From: an uncultured Litorilinea sp.
Lineage (GTDB): Bacteria > Chloroflexota > Anaerolineae > Caldilineales > Caldilineaceae
NCBI GenBank assembly: GCA_946885925.1
Contig: CAMPHP010000187.1
Span: 1-6,452, forward strand
Direction: 5' to 3'
DNA: 6,452 nucleotides
Part shown: in pieces, positions 1 to 5,352 of the stretch
How the letters are laid out: the number at the start of each line of letters is the position of its first letter
How positions within the stretch are numbered: the stretch's first letter is position 1
Position numbers and translations under genes: made by a program
The notes under the pieces: model-generated
What the model saw: only the letters and a program-made list of their open reading frames with translations
Database searches by the model: none
What the model was told of the DNA's origin: nothing

Positions 1-350
1 GCGACCAGCGCCGAATATTCACCCATGCTATGCCCGGCGCAATACGCTGGAGCATTCGTGTTCAGGGCTGTCACCGAGCCAAGTTCTTCTTCCAGAACGC
101 GCAAAAGCGCAATCGCCATTGCCAACAGTGCCGGTTGTGCGTTGATGGTATCGGTTAACTCTGCCTCTGCCCCTTCGAAACAGAGCTGGCTCAGACCAAA
201 GCCCAACGTTTCATCCGCTTCAGCAAAGGTCGCCGCGGCGACTGGATAGGTCGCTGCCAACTCGCGCCCCATACCCACCGACTGGCTTCCCGGTCCTGGA
301 AAGAGAAAGGCAACACCACGTCCTGCCGCTACAAAATCAAATCCAGCCAT
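1..350 (-). CDS. fabD: Malonyl-CoA:ACP transacylase, N-terminal part
   Basis: This enzyme moves malonyl from CoA to acyl carrier protein, the step that feeds type II fatty acid synthesis in the cytosol. The 116 complete codons visible are the N-terminal third; the gene continues past the left edge. The nucleophile motif GHSMGEYSAL places the catalytic Ser at residue 108, and the glycine-rich oxyanion-loop motif is at residues 17-23. That motif reads FPGPGSQ where the family has FPGQGSQ, so Pro20 replaces a highly conserved Gln. About 13 residues precede the usual family start (VAFLFPG). The ATG at 350 is supported by a GGAG six bases upstream. A terminator separates it from rpmF, so it probably has its own promoter. 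Family assignment is firm; activity is uncertain because of Pro20 and because the catalytic His lies outside the window. Confidence 0.93.
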   Translation of the reverse strand, partial: MAGFDFVAAGRGVAFLFPGPGSQSVGMGRELAATYPVAAATFAEADETLGFGLSQLCFEGAEAELTDTINAQPALLAMAIALLRVLEEELGSVTALNTNAPAYCAGHSMGEYSALV

Positions 351-398
351 ATCCCACTCCACAAGGTACTCGTCTACAGGTCATCACAAAAACGACTT

Positions 399-470
399 TG
401 TCATGCCAACATGTTTTGTCACTCTGTAAGGGTCTCTCTGCTCGCTTAAAGAGAACCCTACGGTATGACA
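399..470. repeat. Imperfect palindromic intergenic element
   Basis: The core at 417-470 is a 54-bp inverted repeat that begins TGTCA and ends TGACA. Its arms continue through the motif AGGGT-CTCT (429-437 against 450-459, one bulged A). A second TGTCATGCC at 399-407 also pairs with GGTATGACA at 462-470 (nine pairs, one G-U), giving an alternative, longer fold. The pattern resembles the small TGTCA-ended intergenic palindromes scattered through many bacterial genomes, but one copy cannot prove a family. It lies between the rpmF terminator and fabD, so it would be in any fabD leader transcribed from upstream. Confidence 0.5.
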
Positions 471-486
471 GGACGTATCTAGGCGC

Positions 487-526
487 AAATACAAAGGGGG
501 ATTTGGCACTTACGTCCAAATCCCCC
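487..526 (-). terminator. Rho-independent terminator after rpmF
   Basis: A perfect 11-bp stem (496-506 with 516-526, GGGGGATTTGG on the plus strand) closes a 9-base loop. On the minus strand it is followed by the T-rich run TTTGTATTTG. It starts 21 bases after the rpmF stop codon and so closes the DUF177-rpmF unit. It separates that unit from fabD. Confidence 0.85.
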
Positions 527-547
527 CTCGTCTCCTGTGCACTCAGC

Positions 548-736
548 TTACGCCGCTGTATCGAGGTTGAGGACTTGTCGTCCTCGGTATGAACCGCATC
601 GCGGGCAGACCCGGTGCGGCAGCATCTTCTCTTTACAAGTCGGACACTGTACTAGATGGGGCACGCCGATGGCATCGTGCGCCCGACGGCGATCACGCCG
701 CCCCTTGCTCAATTTACGCTTTGGTAATGGTCCCAT
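548..736 (-). CDS. rpmF: 50S ribosomal protein L32
   Basis: L32 is a small structural protein of the large ribosomal subunit. The 62-residue product has the family's basic N-terminus (PKRKLSKGRRDRRRAH) and a complete zinc ribbon: Cys31, Cys34, Cys44 and Cys47, spaced C-X2-C-X9-C-X2-C. It therefore belongs to the zinc-binding (C+) form, not the cysteine-free form that some bacteria use under zinc starvation. The ATG at 736 follows a GAGGAG about seven bases upstream. It lies 159 bases downstream of the DUF177 gene on the same strand, the usual pairing of these two genes across bacteria, and is followed by a strong terminator. Length and motifs are normal for the family. Confidence 0.97.
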   Translation of the reverse strand: MGPLPKRKLSKGRRDRRRAHDAIGVPHLVQCPTCKEKMLPHRVCPRCGSYRGRQVLNLDTAA

Positions 737-803
737 TTTTTGCTCCTCAAATCATTTCGCCAGATCGGCGTCCCCGACATATTCTTGTGATAAAACACGT
801 TCT

Positions 804-820
804 CGCTATAAATCCTAGCG
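804..820. other. Small inverted repeat upstream of rpmF
   Basis: CGCTA and TAGCG are separated by seven AT-rich bases. It lies in the 159-bp gap between DUF177 and rpmF. No convincing -35/-10 pair was found here, so the role is unknown. It could be a weak operator, or it may be chance. Confidence 0.25.
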
Positions 821-838
821 TTTATTCACAGTTTACTT

Positions 839-908
839 ACTAAATATCCTGCACTAAGATTCTTGGACTAGGATTCTTGGACTAAGCATCCTGGACTAAG
901 TATCCTGG
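839..908. repeat. Five 14-bp tandem repeats across the DUF177 stop codon
   Basis: Five contiguous 14-bp units run from 839 to 908. On the minus strand the pattern is CCARGAWNYYTAGT, and the unit at 839-852 begins with G. All five keep TAG at the same offset. The TAG in the unit at 895-908 is the DUF177 stop codon, and the last four codons of that gene come from the same unit. Because 14 is not a multiple of three, successive units put a stop in each reading frame in turn. The array fills nearly half of the gap to rpmF. Confidence 0.9.
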
Positions 909-1486
909 TTGTCCTTCTCTTTGCGTAATGCCAACAACGCCGCCCAGCGTGGATCAACGGTCTCTTCTTCTGTGGCAGCATCCTCTCCCTCTTGCCCCTG
1001 CGTGGTGGCAACCTCTCGCAGGTAAACCGTCAGGTTTGGACACTCGCCTGCCCCTGCCCAATTACAACTGGGATACATGGGCAACGCCAACCAAATATTC
1101 TGGCGCACTACTTCCGACAAATCGAGAACGTGGTGTTCATCGATGATCAGCGCCGCATCTTCCAGATCTTCTTCCTCGCCCTCAAACTCATCCGGGGCAA
1201 TATAGCGACCTGTATGCACCTCGGTTAACGGACGAAACATCTCTTCGATTGTAAACCGCACAGGGAGCGCAATCGGCTCCAAACAACGGTTACAAGTGAC
1301 CTGCAAAGCAGTGCTGAGATTGGCTCGTGCCAAGATGCCGCTGTGGATGCGGATTAATTCTAACTCGCCCACCAGTGGGCCCAAAAGTGCCAATTCCGGA
1401 TCAAGCGTACCCAGATCCTCAACCAACTCAAAACGTCGCGTGGCACCGATTGGCTCTTTGAGCAACTGCGCTACGTTAAACTGCAT
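896..1486 (-). CDS. DUF177 / YceD-family protein
   Basis: DUF177 proteins (YceD in E. coli) are linked to 23S rRNA accumulation and are almost always next to rpmF, as here. The 196-residue product has a CXXC pair at Cys65 and Cys68 (TCNRCLEP), an acidic stretch at residues 98-110, and two further cysteines at 141 and 149. Many homologues have a denser C-terminal set (C-X3-C-X3-C-X2-C type) than the two seen here. The ATG at 1486 is preferred over the upstream one at 1519: it has AGGGAG seven bases upstream, and MQFNVAQLLKEP matches how these proteins usually begin. A strong promoter lies at 1618-1646, giving a leader of about 125 bases. The last codons and the stop lie in a tandem repeat array. 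Confidence 0.88.
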   Translation of the reverse strand: MQFNVAQLLKEPIGATRRFELVEDLGTLDPELALLGPLVGELELIRIHSGILARANLSTALQVTCNRCLEPIALPVRFTIEEMFRPLTEVHTGRYIAPDEFEGEEEDLEDAALIIDEHHVLDLSEVVRQNIWLALPMYPSCNWAGAGECPNLTVYLREVATTQGQEGEDAATEEETVDPRWAALLALRKEKDNQDT

Positions 1487-1560
1487 CGTGTCGCTCCCTG
1501 CCACCACACCATTCTGCACATTCCCAACTCATCCCTCTGCACCAGACGCTACAAGCATAG

Positions 1561-1581
1561 TGCGCGCTCTATCTGCGCGCA
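1561..1581 (-). other. Leader hairpin upstream of DUF177
   Basis: A perfect 7-bp GC-rich stem (TGCGCGC with GCGCGCA) closes a 7-base loop. It lies about 30 bases inside the predicted 5' leader of the DUF177-rpmF transcript and about 75 bases before the start codon. There is no T-run after it, so it is not an obvious terminator. It may be a stability or regulatory element of a ribosomal-protein leader; this is inference. Confidence 0.4.
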
Positions 1582-1617
1582 GCAAATAGCGTTCTTCCAG
1601 GCAGAAGACAGACCTAT

Positions 1618-1646
1618 AGTATAAACGCAGGGAGGGTCACTGTCAA
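1618..1646 (-). promoter_or_regulatory. Sigma-A type promoter for DUF177-rpmF
   Basis: On the minus strand TTGACA (1646-1641) is followed, after exactly 17 bases, by TATACT (1623-1618). The -35 box is perfect and the -10 has five of six consensus bases. Transcription should begin near 1611. The -35 overlaps the end of the T-run of the upstream terminator, so one unit ends where the next begins. Confidence 0.85.
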
Positions 1647-1687
1647 AAAATGCAGCCAGCGCACCGCAACAGAGTCCGGCACTGGCT
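1645..1687 (-). terminator. Terminator after the coiled-coil gene
   Basis: AGCCAGTGC and GCGCTGGCT on the minus strand form a 9-bp stem (1687-1679 with 1662-1654, one G-U pair). After GCA comes a run of six T (1650-1645). The loop is 16 bases, long but able to pair partly. It lies 26 bases after the 1713 stop codon and would end the FHA-hemW-coaD-coiled-coil unit. The T-run continues into the -35 of the next promoter. Confidence 0.65.
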
Positions 1688-1724
1688 TAACTCCTCGGCC
1701 TAACTTTTTGGCCTAGCTTTTTGG
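1686..1724. repeat. Three 13-bp tandem repeats across the coiled-coil gene's stop codon
   Basis: On the minus strand the units are CCAAAAAGCTAGG, CCAAAAAGTTAGG and CCGAGGAGTTAAG. The first contains the real stop codon (TAG at 1715-1713). The other two carry TAG and TAA at the same offset, and because 13 is not a multiple of three the three stops lie in three different frames. Layout is the same as in the array after DUF177, and the units share the look CCA...YTAG. Confidence 0.85.
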
Positions 1725-2219
1725 TGGAAAGCGGGGCTTGCGCTCAGGCCGCTCAGGATGTTCAATGGGCAATCTTTGCCCTTCCTGCATCAGTTCAATG
1801 CCATTGGAGACTTGCTGCAAGACCGTCTGCAAACGCTGGGCAAGATCATTGAGAACCTGAACAGCATAAGTATCGGCCTCTTCTGTGCGACGACGGGCAA
1901 TTTCCTTGCCTTCACCAATAATGCGTTCGGCTTCGGCTTGGGCGGTAGCAATCAGCGACTTCTCGCTGAGCATCTCCATTGCCTGCTGCCGCGCTTGTTG
2001 GATGATAAGGTCGGCTTCGGCTCGCGCGTCGTTTATGATGCGGTCGCGCTCGGCTAACGTCCGTTCGCTCTCGCGAATGGAACTGGGCACCGTAATTCGC
2101 ATCCGCTCTAACAACTGTTCGATATCGCGCGCACGCACGAGCCGGTAAGACGTAAAGGGAACCTCCGTTCCGTGGCTGATGAGTGCGTGCAGTTGATCGA
2201 TCAACTGTAAGATAGCGAT
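1713..2219 (-). CDS. DivIVA / F0-b-like coiled-coil protein, probable ATC start
   Basis: A small, charged protein that I recognise only as the coiled-coil gene often found between coaD and DUF177 in Chloroflexota. Its function is not established; similar proteins are annotated as DivIVA-like or ATP-synthase-b-like. From ATC it has 168 residues: an N-terminal block (ILQLIDQLHALI, then a VPFTSYRLV segment), a long helical coiled coil rich in Ala, Glu, Arg and Ile, and a basic, Pro-rich tail with a PERPER repeat. No membrane segment or catalytic motif is seen. The frame stays open upstream to a TTG at 2273, but the only good ribosome site, AGGAGG at 2231-2226, sits six bases before an in-frame ATC at 2219. 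That also matches the expected family start (M-x-I-L-Q-L-I-D). The alternative, TTG at 2204, is too far from the site. The frame is sure; the start is inferred. Confidence 0.72.
   Translation of the reverse strand: MAILQLIDQLHALISHGTEVPFTSYRLVRARDIEQLLERMRITVPSSIRESERTLAERDRIINDARAEADLIIQQARQQAMEMLSEKSLIATAQAEAERIIGEGKEIARRRTEEADTYAVQVLNDLAQRLQTVLQQVSNGIELMQEGQRLPIEHPERPERKPRFPPKS
1740..1757. repeat. 9-bp tandem duplication encoding PERPER
   Basis: Two adjacent 9-bp units (GCGCTCAGG, CCGCTCAGG on the plus strand; eight of nine bases identical) encode the Pro-Glu-Arg repeat in the tail of the coiled-coil protein. The length is a multiple of three, as in the other intragenic repeats of this window. 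Confidence 0.7.
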
Positions 2220-2231
2220 GGCGCACCTCCT
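2220..2231 (-). promoter_or_regulatory. Strong ribosome binding site before ATC codon
   Basis: AGGAGGTG (2231-2224) is the best Shine-Dalgarno match in the window. Six bases separate its GGAGG core from ATC at 2219. No ATG, GTG or TTG lies in frame at a usable distance. It decides the start proposed for the coiled-coil gene. Confidence 0.75.
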
Positions 2232-2258
2232 GCAGGATGAGGGACAACAGATAATTAA

Positions 2259-2287
2259 AAGATAAAAACGCAACCACTAACGTGCAA
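2259..2287 (-). promoter_or_regulatory. Weak promoter candidate upstream of the coiled-coil gene
   Basis: TTGCAC (2287-2282), 17 bases, then TATCTT (2264-2259) on the minus strand, in the 98-bp gap after coaD. Both boxes are poor matches, so this is only a candidate. If real, the coiled-coil gene could be transcribed apart from coaD. Confidence 0.25.
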
Positions 2288-2317
2288 GAAAATACCGCTC
2301 ACTATGAATTACTCTAC

Positions 2318-2863
2318 TTACGAGCTACGACGCGCAAGTTTGCCACCACTACGTGAAAGCGCGCGAGACGTTGACAATGCCTCGACGCGCGGGAATTTGC
2401 TCTCAAGTGCGGCTTGTACATGGGGAGGTGTCCATTGGCTAATATTGCCGCCCAAACTTGCTACTTCCTTGAGGATAGTCGCGCTCAGGCTAGCATAGTC
2501 GCCATTACAATAGAAGCAACAGAGTTCGATTCCTGGTGCAAGAGCATGATTCGCCCAGCCCATCTGACGTTCATACTCAAAATCGGCCACGCTGCGTAAC
2601 CCGCGCACAATCACCGATGCGTCTACCTCATGTGCAAAGGTCACAGTAAGACCCGCATAGGGCACAACCGAAACATTAGGTAGATGCGCCAATGCTTGGG
2701 CAGCTAGTTCAAGACGCTCGTCGGTGGTAAAGAGCAGCTTTTTGGGCGGCGCATCATAGACTGCCACCACCACCTCATTAAAGATCATGCTGGCGCGCGC
2801 GGCGATATCAATATGTCCATTATGGATCGGGTCAAAGGTCCCCGGATACATGGCCCGCGTCAT
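2318..2863 (-). CDS. coaD: Phosphopantetheine adenylyltransferase
   Basis: CoaD transfers AMP from ATP to 4'-phosphopantetheine to make dephospho-CoA, the next-to-last step of CoA synthesis, in the cytosol. The 181-residue product begins with the nucleotidyltransferase motif [16 protein letters not shown] (HxGH form at His14-His17). It keeps the lysine pair [16 protein letters not shown] (the substrate- and ATP-binding RGLR) and [10 protein letters not shown] near the end of the fold. The ATP loop that reads YSFISSS in E. coli is YASLSAT here, a modest change. The last 25 or so residues ([23 protein letters not shown]) form a basic, Ser-rich tail beyond the usual 160-residue family length. 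The start [12 protein letters not shown] is standard and has AAGGATG upstream. It lies 29 bases after hemW and is likely co-transcribed with it. Confidence 0.96.
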   Translation of the reverse strand: MTRAMYPGTFDPIHNGHIDIAARASMIFNEVVVAVYDAPPKKLLFTTDERLELAAQALAHLPNVSVVPYAGLTVTFAHEVDASVIVRGLRSVADFEYERQMGWANHALAPGIELCCFYCNGDYASLSATILKEVASLGGNISQWTPPHVQAALESKFPRVEALSTSRALSRSGGKLARRSS

Positions 2864-2884
2864 TTAGGCATCATCCTTAATCGT

Positions 2885-2906
2885 TATGAATTCTACAAAA
2901 ATTCTA
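2885..2906. repeat. 11-bp tandem repeat across the hemW stop codon
   Basis: On the minus strand two adjacent units, TAGAATTTTTG and TAGAATTCATA, match at eight of eleven positions. The second TAG (2895-2893) is the hemW stop codon; the first lies out of frame in the last codons. It is weaker than the other stop-codon repeats and could be chance on its own. Confidence 0.5.
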
Positions 2907-4218
2907 TAAATACTTGATTACCCACCAGTAGCCCATGCGTGGTCAAACGCACCCGCTGCTCATCCAACACAATTAATCCTTGTGCCTGGAGCCGCGCGAT
3001 CTCTGGTGCAAAGACAGTGCGCAAATCCTCACCGTGAAGCTCGGCAAAGTGAGCAAAGGGAACTCCCTCTTTCACCAGCCTTAACCCCAGCATCATTGTC
3101 TCACCCATCGAAACGCGCGGGGCTAGAATTTCTTCCATTTCCACGACGGATTGCCCCGCCATCATCCGCTTCACATACCCAGGGACAGGCTTGCGGTTGC
3201 TGCTACGACGGCTGACCACTTCCCCATCCTCCGATATAATTCGCAGATGGCTGTGTGCCCCAGGCCCAATACCCACATACTCTTGGTTGCGCCAGTAGAG
3301 CAGATTATGGCGGGAAGCGGCTACAGGATTTGGCCCCTGCAAACTGTCATCTGCTATTTTTTCCTGGGCTGCTTTCTCATGCGCTACTTTGCCATGCATG
3401 ATTGGGTCAGGCTTGGCCCAGTTGGAGACTTCGTAATGCTCATAGCCCGCCTCCTGGAGCCGCTGCAACGCCAGTTGGTACAACTCTGCCGCTGCGTCCT
3501 CGTCGGGCGCATCCACCTTGCCTGTCTCCACCCAATGGTTGAGTGGCGTATTTGGTTCCACAATCAAGCTGTACAGGCTCAAATGCTCCGGTCCCAACGC
3601 CAAGGCCCGATCCAAGGTTGCCGCCCAGTTTGCCACGGACTGGTGGGGCAGGCCAAAGATAAAATCCAAGTTGATATTATCAAAGCCAGCAGCCCGTGCT
3701 GCAGCAAAGGCTAGATCCACATCCTTAACGCTGTGGATACGTCCCAAGAAGGCTAACTCGTCGGGCTGGAAACTCTGCACCCCCATGCTGAGACGGTTAA
3801 CACCCAACTCGCGCAGCAGTTGAAACTTTGCCCGGTCTACCGTGCCCGGATTGGCCTCGCAAGTAATCTCACAGTCCGTCGCCAGCGTCAGATGCTCACG
3901 CACAGATCCAAACAACTGCCTGAGTTGTTCAGCATCGAGTACAGTCGGTGTGCCGCCGCCGAGGAAGATCGACGTAACCGGACGGCCATCCAATGGTTCA
4001 GCCCACATTGCCAATTCACGCGTCAGTGCATCGACTGTCTGCCCAAACCAATCATGCAATCCTGCATAGGTGTTAAAGTCACAATAGGGACATTTGCGCT
4101 CGCAAAAGGGGACATGCAGATAGAGGCCCAAAGGCGTTGTTAAGGATGTAGCCGGTTTGACTATTGGCCCAGATATCGGCACTCGTCCAGATACTGGTAA
4201 GGTCACAGAGATAGCCAA
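2893..4218 (-). CDS. hemW: Radical SAM heme chaperone HemW-like protein
   Basis: HemW proteins are radical SAM family heme chaperones thought to deliver heme to membrane respiratory enzymes; older annotation as oxygen-independent coproporphyrinogen oxidase is usually wrong for this subgroup. Numbering from the longest frame (4245), the cluster motif CERKCPYC gives Cys48, Cys52 and Cys55, followed by FLGGGTP (94-100), EANPGT (130-135) and RLSMGVQSF (151-159). The HemW-type motif HNLLYW is at 313-318. Between YEVSNWAKP and SRHNLLYW lies an insertion of about 30 residues containing a five-residue repeat. No ATG precedes the core. I chose TTG at 4218, with GGGAGGGG 9 bases upstream; TTG at 4245 has no such site, and TTG at 4131, just before GLYLHVPFC, is the length most homologues would suggest. 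The frame is certain, the start is not. Confidence 0.85.
   Translation of the reverse strand: MAISVTLPVSGRVPISGPIVKPATSLTTPLGLYLHVPFCERKCPYCDFNTYAGLHDWFGQTVDALTRELAMWAEPLDGRPVTSIFLGGGTPTVLDAEQLRQLFGSVREHLTLATDCEITCEANPGTVDRAKFQLLRELGVNRLSMGVQSFQPDELAFLGRIHSVKDVDLAFAAARAAGFDNINLDFIFGLPHQSVANWAATLDRALALGPEHLSLYSLIVEPNTPLNHWVETGKVDAPDEDAAAELYQLALQRLQEAGYEHYEVSNWAKPDPIMHGKVAHEKAAQEKIADDSLQGPNPVAASRHNLLYWRNQEYVGIGPGAHSHLRIISEDGEVVSRRSSNRKPVPGYVKRMMAGQSVVEMEEILAPRVSMGETMMLGLRLVKEGVPFAHFAELHGEDLRTVFAPEIARLQAQGLIVLDEQRVRLTTHGLLVGNQVFIEFL
3349..3393. repeat. Three 15-bp in-frame repeats in the hemW insertion
   Basis: Three adjacent 15-bp units encode GKVAH, EKAAQ and EKIAD (residues 285-299), part of a roughly 30-residue insertion that most HemW proteins lack, just before HNLLYW. 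The Lys and Ala are kept in each unit. The likely outcome is a charged helical loop on the surface; this is inference. Confidence 0.75.
4165..4200. repeat. 18-bp degenerate repeat at the hemW N-terminus
   Basis: Two adjacent 18-bp units, matching at 12 of 18 positions with TATCTGG identical, encode LPVSGR and VPISGP. They lie in the N-terminal region before the radical SAM core. If translation starts at 4131 this stretch is leader rather than coding, so the repeat bears on the start choice. Confidence 0.45.
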
Positions 4219-4285
4219 CGCTGAAATCCCCTCCCGCGCAGGCAATGTGACGTGACTGGGTTAAGTGGGTTGGAGTAGCGCAACG

Positions 4286-4984
4286 TCAACGATTCTCCAG
4301 CCGGAAGCCGTGGCCGCGCACTGTCACAATATAGCGGAATTCCTCATCGGTCTCCGCCAATCGCTCGCGCAACCGCCGCACCAATGCGTCAATCGCCTGC
4401 TCGCTAACACCTTCGCTAATGGCTTCGGGCCAAACTGCATTGATGACGCGATCGCGGCTAATCACACTGCCGCCAGCATCCCATAACGATTCCAAGAGAC
4501 GGAACTGATGCAGGCTCAAGGGTGGATCAACTTGATGACCATTGACCCAGACTTGGCGCGTCTCCTTATCCAAGCGCAACCCTTGCTCGTCTCCTTCCAA
4601 CGTGAGCGGGGCGGTTGCGCCTGCATCCACAAAGGCCAACTTAAAACGGAGCGCAATCTGTATCTCGTCACCGTCGCCCAGCCCCACAGGGCCGCTCAGT
4701 TCTTGTCCATTGACATGGGTACCATTCTTGCTACCCAAATCCTCCACATGATAATGGTCGCCTTGCCAAGTAATCTGGGCATGATAACGGCTTACCTGGC
4801 GATCAGGCAACACAATATCACATTCATCACTGCGCCCGATGATCAAAGGACGCGTACGATCCAAGGGCCAACGTCGTCCGGCCTCGGAGCCACGCTGGAG
4901 CACCAACATCGCAGTCTCACGATGTTTGGCAGTTACCAAGGGTTCCGTTCGGTCGGCGGTTTCGTGTTCAATTTGTGTACTCAT
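4286..4984 (-). CDS. FHA domain-OmpR-type winged-helix regulator
   Basis: A probable cytosolic transcription regulator that reads phosphothreonine. Residues 25-120 form an FHA domain with the expected [10 protein letters not shown] (Gly50, Arg51), VSRYHA (Ser65, His68) and [11 protein letters not shown] (Asn87, Gly88), all positions used for phosphothreonine binding. Residues 136-231 form an OmpR/PhoB-type winged helix ([25 protein letters not shown], then the [12 protein letters not shown] wing). There is no receiver domain and no BTAD domain, so it differs from EmbR of mycobacteria, which has the reverse order. Several Thr residues in the first 24 (such as Thr9 and Thr13) could be kinase targets, by analogy with GarA. 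The ATG at 4984 has AAAGG five bases upstream. It is divergent from a Ser/Thr kinase and leads the hemW-coaD unit, with 40-67 bases to hemW and no terminator between. Confidence 0.9.
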   Translation of the reverse strand: MSTQIEHETADRTEPLVTAKHRETAMLVLQRGSEAGRRWPLDRTRPLIIGRSDECDIVLPDRQVSRYHAQITWQGDHYHVEDLGSKNGTHVNGQELSGPVGLGDGDEIQIALRFKLAFVDAGATAPLTLEGDEQGLRLDKETRQVWVNGHQVDPPLSLHQFRLLESLWDAGGSVISRDRVINAVWPEAISEGVSEQAIDALVRRLRERLAETDEEFRYIVTVRGHGFRLENR

Positions 4985-5114
4985 AGTACCTTTGTTTGTA
5001 AACCATTGCTCTCCCTACCGTCAAGAGCGATTTTGGCGGCAGTCACTTAGCTTCACACGTATGAGTCTCTCCCTTACAAGGGACCCATGCGCTGGGCACG
5101 AATCAACCTACAGA

Positions 5115-5143
5115 TTGACAGCCTTTCAACGCTTGCGCATAAT
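5115..5143 (+). promoter_or_regulatory. Sigma-A type promoter for the kinase gene
   Basis: TTGACA (5115-5120), a 17-base spacer, then CATAAT (5138-5143): a perfect -35 box and a five-of-six -10. Transcription should start near 5150, which leaves a leader of about 200 bases before the kinase start codon. The leader contains at least two short inverted repeats. Confidence 0.75.
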
Positions 5144-5224
5144 GGGGTACAGCAACCCATGAAACGGGCCTGCCGTTCCAACACAGACACACCCTATCGT
5201 GGGTATGGGGCAAACGGGTGCTAA

Positions 5225-5238
5225 GCTCAATATTGAGC
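5225..5238. promoter_or_regulatory. Perfect 14-bp palindrome, candidate operator
   Basis: GCTCAATATTGAGC reads the same on both strands. It covers the predicted start site of the minus-strand promoter (near 5233) and lies in the leader of the kinase transcript, a place where a bound dimer could block one and perhaps both. The protein is unknown. OmpR-type domains more often bind direct repeats, so binding by the neighbouring regulator is only a possibility. Confidence 0.55.
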
Positions 5239-5240
5239 GC

Positions 5241-5249
5241 ATTATACCA
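5241..5249 (-). promoter_or_regulatory. Extended -10 promoter for the FHA regulator unit
   Basis: On the minus strand TGGTATAAT is a perfect extended -10 (TGN-TATAAT). The -35 position (5269-5264) reads TTTCGC, a poor match, which is usual for extended -10 promoters. The start would be near 5233, about 250 bases before the regulator's start codon. Confidence 0.6.
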
Positions 5250-5352
5250 AACTTGATCCAGGGGCGAAATGTTGGCAAGAGTCAACGATAAACGCAACAA
5301 CAATCAGCAGGACACCAGCCAGTAGAACACGAGTAGGACAAAGGTCATCCGC

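Larger units (their letters stand above)
4985..5352. promoter_or_regulatory. Divergent control region between regulator and kinase genes
   Basis: This 368-bp gap holds no convincing gene. It contains the candidate promoters and palindromes listed separately, and also CCCTTACAAGGG (5071-5082), an imperfect inverted repeat ATGGG...CCCAT at the predicted kinase start site (5142-5160), and AACGG-GCCTG-CCGTT (5163-5177). A poor promoter, TTGACG with TTACAA (5024-4996, minus), lies just before the regulator. The small open frames here look like chance. Confidence 0.6.

Noticed and set aside
25..249. Plus-strand open frame of 74 codons
   Set aside because: It lies opposite fabD, whose minus-strand frame has clear family motifs; the plus frame resembles no protein.
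537..843. Overlapping plus-strand frames opposite rpmF and its upstream gap
   Set aside because: They mirror L32 and cross the 14-bp-free intergenic DNA; no ribosome site or protein-like composition is evident.
839..908. CRISPR array
   Set aside because: The repeats are 14 bp, contiguous and without spacers; no cas gene is present.
1487..1519. Longer DUF177 start at ATG 1519
   Set aside because: Its upstream site is weaker than the AGGGAG before ATG 1486, and the added residues do not fit the family start.
1912..2277. Second minus-strand frame of 121 codons over the coiled-coil gene
   Set aside because: It is shifted relative to the coiled-coil frame, rich in Arg and His as shadows are, and its GTG at the ribosome site would give a protein unlike any family.
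5191..5204. ACCC-TATCGT-GGGT hairpin in the kinase leader
   Set aside because: Only four pairs; short stems like this occur often by chance.
5103..5303. Minus-strand open frame of 66 codons in the divergent region
   Set aside because: It crosses both predicted promoters and the palindrome and has no good ribosome site; it looks like chance.
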